Shown here piece by piece: positions 52,204 through 61,705 of a DNA stretch of 64,000 bases. The notes under the pieces were generated by a model, which was not told the origin of the DNA, searched no databases, and was given only the letters and a program-made list of their open reading frames with translations. The translations under genes were made by a program, and so were the position numbers. How positions within the stretch are numbered: the stretch's first letter is position 1; the number at the start of each line of letters is the position of its first letter. Origin of the DNA: an uncultured Bacteroides sp. Its GTDB lineage: Bacteria > Bacteroidota > Bacteroidia > Bacteroidales > Bacteroidaceae. The stretch covers positions 1 through 64,000 of the forward strand of contig CALUOR010000011.1 in the NCBI GenBank assembly GCA_944322285.1, written 5' to 3'.

Positions 52204-52373
52204 ATAAATGGGAATTTAGCGCACTGAATTAGGAGAACGCAGACCACGCAGACAGGCGCAGAGGCTCGCAGAAAATAAGGGGCTTCGCCTGTTTGTGCTG
52301 AAAAAATAAAAGTCTGCGTTCATCTGCGCATTCTGCGTCATCTGCGTTCCCTGTGACAGATAAATTATCATTT
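52204..52373 (+). repeat. palindromic element, type A core, copy A5
   Basis: Same order and orientation as A4, with small differences in arms and loop (AAGGGGCTTCGCCTGTTTGT). It lies between the 89-aa gene and the major fimbrillin gene. The 69 bp that follow show no clear -7 box for the fimbrillin. Confidence 0.9.
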
Positions 52374-52442
52374 CTCCCTTCCCCACTACCCCAAAGAGCT
52401 TAACGAAAGGATATTATTTAATAACTTAAAATAATAACTGAT

Positions 52443-54683
52443 ATGAAAAAAGTTAAGCTTTATGCAATGGCATTTGCGGCCATGTTCTTTGCCGCATCTT
52501 GCCAAGACGATGTCATCGACCCGGGACAAGGCCAGGGCAATGGTGGTGATGGAACTCCGGCTTACCTGACTATTTCGTTCACTGCGAATGGGGGAAGTAG
52601 TACAAGAGCCTCTGATGATGGCCTGAATACAGGCGATACAGACGGTGATGCCGATGACAGCGGACACCATAGCGCAGGCGATAACCATGAGAGCGATGTA
52701 AATGAAGCTTTGGTTATTGTGGCTCCTGTGAATGGGAATGTAGGATTTGCACAATTGTATTCATCTGCTGCAAGTGGGGAATTAACTTCTGCAACAACTA
52801 ATGATATTGAAGAAACTACTGATACCGATGGTTTCAAAATCGTAGATGATGGCACCAGGACTTATTACAATGCCAATCCGATTGAAGTAGCTACGGGTGA
52901 TTATAAAATATTGGTAGTTATCAACCCGGTATCAGACATCACTACGGGATTAACGTTCCCTATTACTTCCGGTCCAGAAGTGACTACATTGTATAATAAC
53001 ATCATAAACGGTCAGTATAAAACTACGGGCGGGCTTACAGGCTCAGTAGATGGCACAAAATACTGTGATGACCTTGCCGATACGAATGAAAACGGTGACG
53101 GTTTCATGATGGCTAACAAACAGAAAAGCCCAGTGACATTGACCGAAGAAAACACTCCGGAAAACCCCGCCAAAGCAAGTGTTACCGTGGAGCGTGTTAT
53201 TTCCAAGATTACTTACCGCACCGAGAAAACCAATAACATCTATGAAGTACAGGTTCCGGGTGTAGTGAAGGCAAATACTGTAATTGGCTACGTGAAAACT
53301 TCGGACATTACAGAAACTGCAACAAACGCAGAGGAAAATGAGGAAATAGGAGAGACAATTGATATTTCTCAATATACCCCTGTCATTCTGAACGAAGCAC
53401 TTGACCAAAGAAAAGTCAATGACGTGCTTACTCCGCAGACCGTATGGGCTTACTTCAAGAGCAATAATCCGTCAGAAGAAGAAACTCAAGCAGAAGAAGC
53501 AACAGAAGAGTCAGACTTTGTTGCCGCTTTCCGTCCCACTGGAGAAACATATACAGTGCCCACTACCGTTGACACAAGAGCTGATGTAGTAGAGGGAGAA
53601 ACCTATCAAATCTTCGAAAAATTGACTCCTGTAACGCAAGAGTATTACACCGAAGGTGAAAAAGAATATGTAGTGGCAAGCACGGACGATCCCGCTGCTT
53701 CTCTTGACCTGCAAAGCACTTCCTCGGATTACGCAACATGGTACGTTAAATTGGTAGGTTATGCATTAACCAACCTTTCTAAGGATGTGTACTACGTGCG
53801 TCACACAACGGGTGGTCTGACAGGTGCTGAACCTTTTGGTGAACTCGGCACGTCTCGTTACCTCTATACGCCTTACTTTAATGACAAGAGCAGTGTGACG
53901 TTTGTGCAAGATGATGAAAACAACACGACTACATTCCCCGAAGGTGCGGCAGTTGATACATGGTTCTATAACACGCTGGCTGATGTTTCCGAGGAAAGTG
54001 CAACGTTGACTTATGACGAGACCAATGGTTTCAAAGCAGGTGAGCCTAGCGCAAATGCCAAGTATTTCCAGAAATTCCCGACAGGAGAGGGGGATGATGT
54101 AACTAATGATGAGATTGTAGGCCAAAGCCCGCAACATCCTTCAGGGGAATCATTAGATAAAACCGGTGCTCGCATGGCATATGTATTCGAGAACTCAGTA
54201 ACGGCTGACCATCAGGTACACGGCTTGACTACCGGTATTGTATTTGCGGCACAGATTTATAAGAAGAAAGATGGCAGTGGCAATCTGAGCGAACCCGCTG
54301 ACGGTTTGTATTACTACCAGAATCATGTGTTTGAATCCTTGGAGGCCATCGAGGAAGCTTATTCGAATGTGGAGATTAAAGAGAACGCTACAAAGGAAGA
54401 ATTGGCGGCAATGGGTATTACTCCGTTTGAGGACAATATGTGCTACTACTACACTTCACGCATCAAGCACTTCGATAACGGCATTCCTACAGATATGGGT
54501 ATCATGGAGTTCGCCATCATGCGTAACAACATCTACTCATTGGCTGTAACGGGCATCAGCGAAATCGGTACACCGATTGTTGACCCGACACCGGACACGC
54601 CGAACGAATCACAAAAGGCTGCGTTGAATTTGGATGTGAAGATCCTTCCTTGGATCGTCCGCTACAACGACATCGAATTCTAA
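52443..54683 (+). CDS. major fimbrillin, Mfa1/FimA-type
   Basis: The 746-residue lipoprotein has a lipobox (FFAASC, Cys20) and a GSSTRAS site with Arg55, like the arginine where Bacteroidales type V pilins are cut during maturation. The long beta-rich body ends in KILPWIVRYNDIEF, the type of C-terminal strand that completes a neighbouring subunit. Two acidic low-complexity stretches (~58-80 and ~355-370) are probably surface loops. Known Mfa1 fimbrillins are 450-580 residues, so this one is large. First gene after the 89-aa protein, followed by the anchor gene after a GC hairpin. Confidence 0.8.
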   Translation: MKKVKLYAMAFAAMFFAASCQDDVIDPGQGQGNGGDGTPAYLTISFTANGGSSTRASDDGLNTGDTDGDADDSGHHSAGDNHESDVNEALVIVAPVNGNVGFAQLYSSAASGELTSATTNDIEETTDTDGFKIVDDGTRTYYNANPIEVATGDYKILVVINPVSDITTGLTFPITSGPEVTTLYNNIINGQYKTTGGLTGSVDGTKYCDDLADTNENGDGFMMANKQKSPVTLTEENTPENPAKASVTVERVISKITYRTEKTNNIYEVQVPGVVKANTVIGYVKTSDITETATNAEENEEIGETIDISQYTPVILNEALDQRKVNDVLTPQTVWAYFKSNNPSEEETQAEEATEESDFVAAFRPTGETYTVPTTVDTRADVVEGETYQIFEKLTPVTQEYYTEGEKEYVVASTDDPAASLDLQSTSSDYATWYVKLVGYALTNLSKDVYYVRHTTGGLTGAEPFGELGTSRYLYTPYFNDKSSVTFVQDDENNTTTFPEGAAVDTWFYNTLADVSEESATLTYDETNGFKAGEPSANAKYFQKFPTGEGDDVTNDEIVGQSPQHPSGESLDKTGARMAYVFENSVTADHQVHGLTTGIVFAAQIYKKKDGSGNLSEPADGLYYYQNHVFESLEAIEEAYSNVEIKENATKEELAAMGITPFEDNMCYYYTSRIKHFDNGIPTDMGIMEFAIMRNNIYSLAVTGISEIGTPIVDPTPDTPNESQKAALNLDVKILPWIVRYNDIEF

Positions 54684-54714
54684 TAAGTATTATTTGAACA
54701 TGATGCTCCAAACT

Positions 54715-54734
54715 CCCTCCCCTTCGGGGGAGGG
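54715..54734 (+). promoter_or_regulatory. GC-rich hairpin between fimbrillin and anchor genes
   Basis: CCCTCCCC (54715-54722) and GGGGAGGG (54727-54734) form a perfect 8-bp stem with a 4-nt loop, extended by flanking CT/AG. There is no T tract, so it may slow or partly stop transcription, or protect the fimbrillin mRNA 3' end. It resembles a dispersed intergenic repeat of CTCCCTCCCCTTCGGGGGAG type. Confidence 0.6.
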
Positions 54735-54765
54735 CAGGAGGGGCTTCTATAAACTATCGACTGAA

Positions 54766-55809
54766 ATGAAACAACTGCTTTACTCCATACGCCACAAGGC
54801 ATACTCACTCGCACTGACTGCGGCTCTGGCCGTAGGTGTCACGTCGTGCAACACCGTATGGGACAATGACGACTGCGGTACGGAGTATCGGGTAAAGTTT
54901 AAGTACGACTACAACATGCTTTTCACCGATGCCTTCCCTACGCAAGTGCCATCGGTTACCCTCTATGCCTTCGACAAGGACGGACAACTGGTGTTCCAAC
55001 AAAGTGAAGAAGGCGAAGCTTTGGCGGCGGATGATTATTACATGACCTTGGATGTTGACCCGGGCGAGTATCGCTTGGTGGCATGGGCCGGACTGACGGA
55101 CGAGGACAATTCTTATGACATGCCCGAACTCATCGAAGGACAGCATACACTGACCGACCTGCAATGTCGCATCAACCGCTATGCCCATCAGGCACACGGA
55201 GAACAGGTTGACTCCGTAGGATTGCTGGCACCCTTGTGGCATGGTGTTGTGCCTGCACAAACCGTTACCCGTGGCAATACTTACAGCACGGCCACCGTTA
55301 CCGTGCCTCTGGTAAAGAACACCCACACCCTGCGCATCATTCTTCAGCAGATGGCTGACGGACAGATGGACGCATCCGACTTTGAAATATCCGTGACCGA
55401 CCAAAACGGACTCATGCTGCACGACAACAGCCTGAGCGAAGAGGACGGCACGCTGACATACATGGCCTATCACCAGATAGAAGGTTCCACTGATGTGGAA
55501 GGTGAGGCAGACCGCCTGAATGTGGTAGTGGCCGAGCTGACTACCGGAAGACTGATGGCTGATGCCGATACGCGGCTTACCATCCGCAACCGCAACAACG
55601 GTTCTGTCATCTTGTCCATCCCCTTGATACAATACTTGGAGCTGTGTCGCACCGTAGCCAACTACGACATGCCCTTGCAAGAGTATCTGGACCGTGAGGA
55701 CAACTACGCCATGACCTTCTTCCTGGATTCCAACAACGCCTGGATTAACACCCAGATCATCATTAACGATTGGATTGTACGTTACAACGACATAACCCCT
55801 GAATTCTGA
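54766..55809 (+). CDS. FimB/Mfa2-family fimbrial anchor lipoprotein
   Basis: The 347-residue protein has a lipobox (VGVTSC, Cys28) followed by CGTEYRVKFKYDYNM, typical of FimB/Mfa2 proteins that anchor the fimbria to the outer membrane and limit its length. Unlike the other subunits here it has no S/T-R-A/V site after the lipid Cys, which fits an anchor that keeps its lipid. It ends in INDWIVRYNDITPEF, close to the fimbrillin end. I use the ATG at 54766; upstream codons run through the hairpin. The next gene starts 1 bp after its stop. Confidence 0.87.
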   Translation: MKQLLYSIRHKAYSLALTAALAVGVTSCNTVWDNDDCGTEYRVKFKYDYNMLFTDAFPTQVPSVTLYAFDKDGQLVFQQSEEGEALAADDYYMTLDVDPGEYRLVAWAGLTDEDNSYDMPELIEGQHTLTDLQCRINRYAHQAHGEQVDSVGLLAPLWHGVVPAQTVTRGNTYSTATVTVPLVKNTHTLRIILQQMADGQMDASDFEISVTDQNGLMLHDNSLSEEDGTLTYMAYHQIEGSTDVEGEADRLNVVVAELTTGRLMADADTRLTIRNRNNGSVILSIPLIQYLELCRTVANYDMPLQEYLDREDNYAMTFFLDSNNAWINTQIIINDWIVRYNDITPEF

Positions 55810-55810
55810 T

Positions 55811-57724
55811 ATGAAACTGAACCGTCTACATAGCATCACCCTCACAAGCCTCCTCGCCCTGCTTCTCTTCACCGGCTGCCAGGACGAGACAGACGCATTG
55901 TCCTCCGAAGGCCGGCGCACCATCACGCTGGATCTGGGGATTGCGATGACACGGGCTACAGAGGATGATCAAGTAGTCTATGGCGAAGCCAACGACCTCA
56001 AGATTTGGCTTTTCGACCAAAATGGAAAATTCTTGCGATACATTGAAGTAGACCAACCGAAGTTTACCGGCCGAGATCTGCAAGGCAACCCAGTAGAAAG
56101 TGTAGAGGAGGAATTTGATATTACCAATGTCACGCAGTTGCAATTCCGTGTACTGCTGAACACCGATGGCCTTACGCTTAAAGATGCTGATGGCAATGCC
56201 TTGACATTAGACGGAAACACAACCATGGACGAAATAGATGCCGCCACTTTCCAATTCGGCACCCCCCTTCCCGATGCCGACAACAAAGTACCGATGTACG
56301 GCACAGGCAAACTGATAGACATTACAACCTCAAAGGATTACCATGCGGAAATTCCGCTGACACGTGCGGTGGGGAAGCTGGAGCTGTTTTTTACGAAGGA
56401 GAGTGAGGACGGATATTTGGCTATAGACAAAGTCGAGTTGGCGCACGTGCCGGACAAAGGATACCTGAAAGCACCGGAAACATATAATCTGACTTACAAA
56501 GGTACAGCGACTTTGTTTAATTCCGATGACGATGAAGGAGAGATAATTTATACATCACTGCCCGAATCTATTACAACAGGTTACTTTAGCGAACATGAGA
56601 GGGATTTTCAACGCATTGATTTGGCGCGGGATTATTTGTTGGAGAATCCTAACCCTGAACCGGAAAATGACAAATGGGATGACCCGGACACAGGCAATAC
56701 CGATTACATTTATCCATACGACCCGGAAAACCCTACAAATGTAGCAGCCCAAGATACCCGCTACATGATGACCATCCATTATCGGACTTCGGAAAGCGAA
56801 ACAACGTCCAAAACTCAAATCGTCTATCTGCCACGGATTGAACGCAATGTGTGGAACAAGATTTTTGCACGGGTGAAGAGCGAGGACGGAACACTGACTA
56901 TTCAGTATAAAGTATTATTGTGGAATAAGGTAACCTCTTCCATCGGTTGGGAACCGGAATTTGATTTTGGTGGTAATGCCCCGATGGCGGCATGGCGCAT
57001 TAAGGATAAAAAGATAGACCCGGATTTCAGAAACGCGACCGAAGGAGATGAGGAGGCGACTTGTTGCTACGTGCTTTATCCCCGATTCGGACGTAGCAAC
57101 GACCAGTCAGACCACGGTACATTGGTCAAAAGATCTTCGTATGCGGCATTTTACTTCTGTTTAAAAGAACCGGACGGTGCCGTATGGGAAGCTTATCTTT
57201 CCAATCCGGACGATTTTGAACTATCCACCGGTGGTGAATACGACAGTGACGGTGACGGAACGAAAGATAAACATTGTGTCATGACAGGCATCGCCCGTAA
57301 TGAACCTTACCAGATACAAGTAGGGGCAAAAAACTATTGGACGGATGCGGATGATACAGAGACGGATGATACCGAAGGAAAAGATTGGGGTTGGGATGTC
57401 CTTTCTGATTGGGGACAGCAAATCGAAACAAGTGGTGAACAATACGATGTGCACACCGATCTTTATATCCGTGTTTCTTTGGACAACGGCATCACGTGGC
57501 ACAACCTACCCATCAACCGCCCTGATTATTCGGAAAGCGACAAGAAGGATCAACCCTACTACTTGGAGAAAACCTATTGGCGCAACAACCGCCGTTTTGC
57601 CGGAGGAGACGATTACATCCGTATCTGGCAGTTGAAAGCGGTTAAAGATGGTGATTTTGTGGAAATGGTAGATAATCTAGATGAAAAATGGGCGATTAAA
57701 GCACATTGGAAAGGAGAAGATTAA
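55811..57724 (+). CDS. accessory fimbrial lipoprotein subunit 1
   Basis: The 637-residue protein has a lipobox (LLFTGC, Cys23) and an AMTRATED site (Arg48). The first ~360 residues follow the Mfa-like pattern: LKIWLFDQNGKFLRYI early, LTRAVGKLELFF in the middle, then a strand near YKVLLWN. The remaining ~270 residues (VLYPRFGRSNDQ onward) are an extra beta-rich domain, probably an exposed adhesin or tip module. Cotranscribed with the anchor gene (1-bp gap). Confidence 0.78.
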   Translation: MKLNRLHSITLTSLLALLLFTGCQDETDALSSEGRRTITLDLGIAMTRATEDDQVVYGEANDLKIWLFDQNGKFLRYIEVDQPKFTGRDLQGNPVESVEEEFDITNVTQLQFRVLLNTDGLTLKDADGNALTLDGNTTMDEIDAATFQFGTPLPDADNKVPMYGTGKLIDITTSKDYHAEIPLTRAVGKLELFFTKESEDGYLAIDKVELAHVPDKGYLKAPETYNLTYKGTATLFNSDDDEGEIIYTSLPESITTGYFSEHERDFQRIDLARDYLLENPNPEPENDKWDDPDTGNTDYIYPYDPENPTNVAAQDTRYMMTIHYRTSESETTSKTQIVYLPRIERNVWNKIFARVKSEDGTLTIQYKVLLWNKVTSSIGWEPEFDFGGNAPMAAWRIKDKKIDPDFRNATEGDEEATCCYVLYPRFGRSNDQSDHGTLVKRSSYAAFYFCLKEPDGAVWEAYLSNPDDFELSTGGEYDSDGDGTKDKHCVMTGIARNEPYQIQVGAKNYWTDADDTETDDTEGKDWGWDVLSDWGQQIETSGEQYDVHTDLYIRVSLDNGITWHNLPINRPDYSESDKKDQPYYLEKTYWRNNRRFAGGDDYIRIWQLKAVKDGDFVEMVDNLDEKWAIKAHWKGED

Positions 57725-57730
57725 TTGGAT

Positions 57731-59374
57731 ATGACGATAAAGGAACTTACATATTGTGTGGGATGTTTGCTGGCTTTGTGGTTTACGGCCTGCACGGAGG
57801 ATGTGCCTTCTGCTCCCGTTCTAGGAGAAGGGCAGGGAAATCTTGTCTTATCCTATTCCATTGGCGGCAGTGAGGTTTCAACCCGTGCAACGGAAGCTGG
57901 ATGGGATGGTGATTGGCATGAAACTCTAATTACGCAACTGGACTTATTCATCTTCCGGGAAAATAATCGCATAGCCTATGCAAACAACGGCGCGATGAAT
58001 ACGGATGCTCCCCAGACCGACACAGATGCGGACGTTTTGTCGTGGGACATCCCATTATCCACGTTATTCCTCAATGGTGAAAAGCTACAAGCCGATGACG
58101 TTGTTTATCTGATAGCGAATTATCCCACAACAACGGACTTATCAACAGTAACGACCTTATCCGCTTTGCAGGCTCTGACCGCAAGCGGATTGGAGTGTAA
58201 CAAAAAGCAGGCATCTTTTGTCATGGACGGCAAGATAACGGTAAATGCAAACATGCTGGCTGATGAAAACAACATAACGGTGGGTGTGATTCCACTGAAA
58301 CGTGCCGCCTCCAAGATACGCATCAAGTTTAGTAGCGATACCGATTGGAATGAGGTTTCTTACCGCTTTTATCACTACGTAAGCAGTACACAGTTAGTGG
58401 AACAAAGCGAAGACAATACGACACAATGGAATGCGGAAGATACTTATTTGGCCACCCTGACACAGCCACTTCCTATCTATCCGACGGAAAGCGAAGAGAT
58501 GCAGAAGGTGAGCACCGCTACCACAGATAATTACTATGCGGAGGATGAACAATTGGTGCTTTACTCTTACGTAAATAGTTGGTTTAAGCCTTATGAAGAA
58601 GGTGATGAGGAGGATGAGGAGAAAAATCAATTAGTGGATGAAAAAGAACCGATTGATGTCGACAAGCAGACTTATATTCTTCTTTATGCGCCTTACGGAG
58701 AAGGAACAGACAAGCAGTGGTACTACTACAAGATTCCGGTAAACTACCGCTTGCCCTTCAATAACGATGATATAGACATTGACCCTGCGGATTACCGCCA
58801 CCTCTACCGCCTGCAACGTAACTACATCTACGACATTACGGTAAACATTGACCGTCCGGGTGGCACGGTAACCAATCCCGGCGAACTGGCTAACCTGACG
58901 TATGAAGTGAATCCGTGGGAAAAGGAAGATATTACGGTGAATTATGAAAATGAGTTGAGTTACATGAGCGAAGGATGGAATAGAGAAACCATACAGGGAT
59001 ATTTGAACAATGATGAAACGGAAGTACATATAGACCCTACCCAACCGGCAGAACTTCGTTTTCAGATACCGACTCCCGCTCACGCTACTTGGCGTGCCCA
59101 ACTGACGGGAGCGGATATAGGATATTTTGAATTTGTAGATGGGACAGACCATGGTAATGCACGCGATGAAAATGGGAATGTGGAAATGCAGAGTATTCGC
59201 ATCAGGTGCACCCATCCGGAATCAGAAGAAACACATCGTGTGACGCTTCATGTCTATGCCACTATCTATGGAGAAACCTATGAACTGGATTTGACCAATC
59301 GAGACGATGACGAACATTCTCCGAATGAGAATGATGATCCTATCAGACGTTTTACTATAACCCAAGGTATGTAA
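57731..59374 (+). CDS. accessory fimbrial lipoprotein subunit 2
   Basis: The 547-residue lipoprotein has a lipobox (LWFTAC, Cys21) and a VSTRATEA site (Arg52). Mfa-like N-terminal domain: LITQLDLFIFRENNRIAYAN, IPLKRAASKIRIKF; the strand LTYEVNPWEKEDITVNYEN closes it near 390. A C-terminal ~150-residue domain (LRFQIPTPAHATWRAQLTG) resembles Bacteroidetes BACON-like surface modules. I use the ATG at 57731 (MTIKEL), 6 bp after the previous stop. Confidence 0.78.
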   Translation: MTIKELTYCVGCLLALWFTACTEDVPSAPVLGEGQGNLVLSYSIGGSEVSTRATEAGWDGDWHETLITQLDLFIFRENNRIAYANNGAMNTDAPQTDTDADVLSWDIPLSTLFLNGEKLQADDVVYLIANYPTTTDLSTVTTLSALQALTASGLECNKKQASFVMDGKITVNANMLADENNITVGVIPLKRAASKIRIKFSSDTDWNEVSYRFYHYVSSTQLVEQSEDNTTQWNAEDTYLATLTQPLPIYPTESEEMQKVSTATTDNYYAEDEQLVLYSYVNSWFKPYEEGDEEDEEKNQLVDEKEPIDVDKQTYILLYAPYGEGTDKQWYYYKIPVNYRLPFNNDDIDIDPADYRHLYRLQRNYIYDITVNIDRPGGTVTNPGELANLTYEVNPWEKEDITVNYENELSYMSEGWNRETIQGYLNNDETEVHIDPTQPAELRFQIPTPAHATWRAQLTGADIGYFEFVDGTDHGNARDENGNVEMQSIRIRCTHPESEETHRVTLHVYATIYGETYELDLTNRDDDEHSPNENDDPIRRFTITQGM

Positions 59375-59377
59375 ACT

Positions 59378-61690
59378 ATGAGACGAAATATATATAATAT
59401 GGTATATCTGTTGACGGCATTCTTCATGTTTGCCGCCTGTCAAGAGGAAGAGTTAGGAGGCCAGGACTTGGCTGCCGGCTATCTGACCCTCGAACTGCAA
59501 ACAGCGGCTACAACCCGTGTACCCGTTGTAGGCGAAGATCGTTTCAATGAGAATACCGTGACCAATGCCGATGTGTTTTTCTTTGCGGATGGAGGTAGCG
59601 GAATTTGTATTTACGCTAAAACGGGAGTTGTACCTGATGGTAGCGTATTGCAAGTAGAACTGGATAGAAACACGGTTGTAGAGGGTAGCTATTACATCTA
59701 TGTGGTGGCTAATTCTGCATTAGGAGTAACAGAAACCAATGCCGAAAACTATAGCCTCGATGAACTAAAAGATATTGTAATAGCAACCCAATGGAAGACT
59801 GGAGAGAATGCGAATGATGTAACGGAAACTTCTCTTGCCATGGATGGCAACACAACTGTAACGGTAAATTCCGCAGGCGCATCGGGACATGTGAAACTGA
59901 CCCGTGCCATGGCAAAGGTGATGCTTTATACCTCCACCGAAGCGAAGTTGGAAGTAAATGGCATGACCTATATACCTGAGTCTAGCCGTATGTTTGTCAC
60001 GCTATACAACAGTGTGACGAAAACTAACTTGGGTGACGATTATGCAGTTCAACCTGCAGACTATATGACGGGAGGCATACGCCGCAATTATGACTCGGAC
60101 AACTACGAAGAAATATCCGCCAGCGAGATAACCGGCAATGAGGATGACAAAGGTGAGTATAACCGCTATGAGCAAGTGGCTCCGTTCTATTCCTATCCTA
60201 ATCCGGAAGAAACCACGGATCGGGAAGATGCCTACTTAATGTTATGTGTACCTTGGACGGTGAGACAAGATGGCGGTGACGGTTCTTATCAAGCCGTGAA
60301 CTATTACTATCGCGTACCAATAACAGGGAATGCGGATCCCGCCTTATTGAAACGTAACCAATACTACCGCATCAATGTGCATATCGGTGTATTGGGAAGC
60401 ATAAATCCGGAAGATGCGGTAGAAGTGGAAGCCAACTTTGAGATTTATGATTGGTTTGAAGTGGGGATTGATGCGGATATGCAACAATATCAATACTTGG
60501 TACTGGATGAATACGAGTCGGTGATGAACAATGTGGATGAATTGGAAATGCCTTATATCAGCAGCAGCCCGATTGATTGGTCAGCCAATGAAGAGGGAGA
60601 GACCAATGACGGATACTATACGGTGATAGAGAGTGTGAGCTACTGGGATTACCATCAGAATACTTCCTACTTAGTAGAGTTAACTGCCGACCAACCTTGG
60701 GATAATAGAGGAGGGTATAATGAGGACACAGCACCTGTACATTTCTCGGATTTTATATTAGAGCCAGGAACTAATAAAACACTGAGAATAAAACATGTAT
60801 TGAATGATGCAAAAGATATTGTTCCTTACACCATAACCGTTTCTGTATATAATACGCAAGGAGTAAAAGCTAATGCGTGGACAATAACACAGTATCCAGC
60901 TAGATATATCGTAGGCGAAAAGAATGATGAAGGTTATGTGGCAGGACATTATGAGGGTTGGAATTGGATTGATGCAAAAGCCAATCGTTTTATTAATGGT
61001 TATTATATAAACGGTGATACGCCTTACGATGATGGTGATTGGAGGGGAAATAATAAAGATGATCTTGGTTCTGTGTCATCACTCAGCGGCAATAACTCAA
61101 ATCCTAATCTGTATACAATACATATTACTGCATTTGATAATGAAACTTACGCTTTAGGAGATCCTCGTGAGGAAAAAATTACTGAATTTGGTACAAGATT
61201 GGATGCTACAGAGTATAGAGCTACCAGTCAGCTTGCAGAAGACATCATAGCACCGGCTTATAAAGTCGCTTCGTCATGGGGAAAGACATTGCCGGAGGAT
61301 TATACTGCAACCGTAAAGCGATGTGCATCCTATCAAGAAGCGGGATATCCGGCTGGAAGATGGAGGATACCGACTAAAGCTGAAGTGGAATATATCATTA
61401 CTTTATCTGAGCAAGGTAAAATTCCTCGGTTGTTCGGAGAAGTAGGAGCAACGACAGATTATTGGGTCTCTTCTGGTAAATATAATACTTCCAGTGGCTA
61501 TAGAGCTGGCATTGACGGGACAGCTTATGTCCGTTGCGTTTACGATGTTTGGTATTGGGGAGAACAAACGATAGAAAAAGATGATGAACACAATACGCCA
61601 CCTGGTTCGAGAGAACCTTTAACCAACTATGACTTTGTTTGGGGGGATGCAGTAGATGGATCTTTAAGAGAAGGGGTAACTCACAACTGA
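59378..61690 (+). CDS. accessory fimbrial lipoprotein with C-terminal lectin-like domain
   Basis: The 770-residue lipoprotein has a lipobox (FMFAAC, Cys21) and an ATTRVPV site (Arg47). The N-terminal half is Mfa-like (VKLTRAMAKVMLYTS, YRINVHIGVLG, NFEIYDWFEV). The C-terminal ~170 residues contain CASYQEAGYPAGRWRIPTKA, DYWVSSGKY and AYVRCVYDVWYWG, the pattern of the Fibrobacter major paralogous domain (FISUMP), which has a C-type-lectin-like fold. That suggests a ligand-binding tip subunit. It starts 3 bp after the previous stop. Confidence 0.8.
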   Translation: MRRNIYNMVYLLTAFFMFAACQEEELGGQDLAAGYLTLELQTAATTRVPVVGEDRFNENTVTNADVFFFADGGSGICIYAKTGVVPDGSVLQVELDRNTVVEGSYYIYVVANSALGVTETNAENYSLDELKDIVIATQWKTGENANDVTETSLAMDGNTTVTVNSAGASGHVKLTRAMAKVMLYTSTEAKLEVNGMTYIPESSRMFVTLYNSVTKTNLGDDYAVQPADYMTGGIRRNYDSDNYEEISASEITGNEDDKGEYNRYEQVAPFYSYPNPEETTDREDAYLMLCVPWTVRQDGGDGSYQAVNYYYRVPITGNADPALLKRNQYYRINVHIGVLGSINPEDAVEVEANFEIYDWFEVGIDADMQQYQYLVLDEYESVMNNVDELEMPYISSSPIDWSANEEGETNDGYYTVIESVSYWDYHQNTSYLVELTADQPWDNRGGYNEDTAPVHFSDFILEPGTNKTLRIKHVLNDAKDIVPYTITVSVYNTQGVKANAWTITQYPARYIVGEKNDEGYVAGHYEGWNWIDAKANRFINGYYINGDTPYDDGDWRGNNKDDLGSVSSLSGNNSNPNLYTIHITAFDNETYALGDPREEKITEFGTRLDATEYRATSQLAEDIIAPAYKVASSWGKTLPEDYTATVKRCASYQEAGYPAGRWRIPTKAEVEYIITLSEQGKIPRLFGEVGATTDYWVSSGKYNTSSGYRAGIDGTAYVRCVYDVWYWGEQTIEKDDEHNTPPGSREPLTNYDFVWGDAVDGSLREGVTHN

Positions 61691-61705
61691 CAGAAATAAA
61701 TGATT

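Noticed and set aside
52190..52442. Invertible promoter ahead of the fimbrillin gene
   Set aside because: No pair of short inverted repeats flanks a promoter-like sequence here and no invertase gene is in the window; the palindrome present is a type A element.
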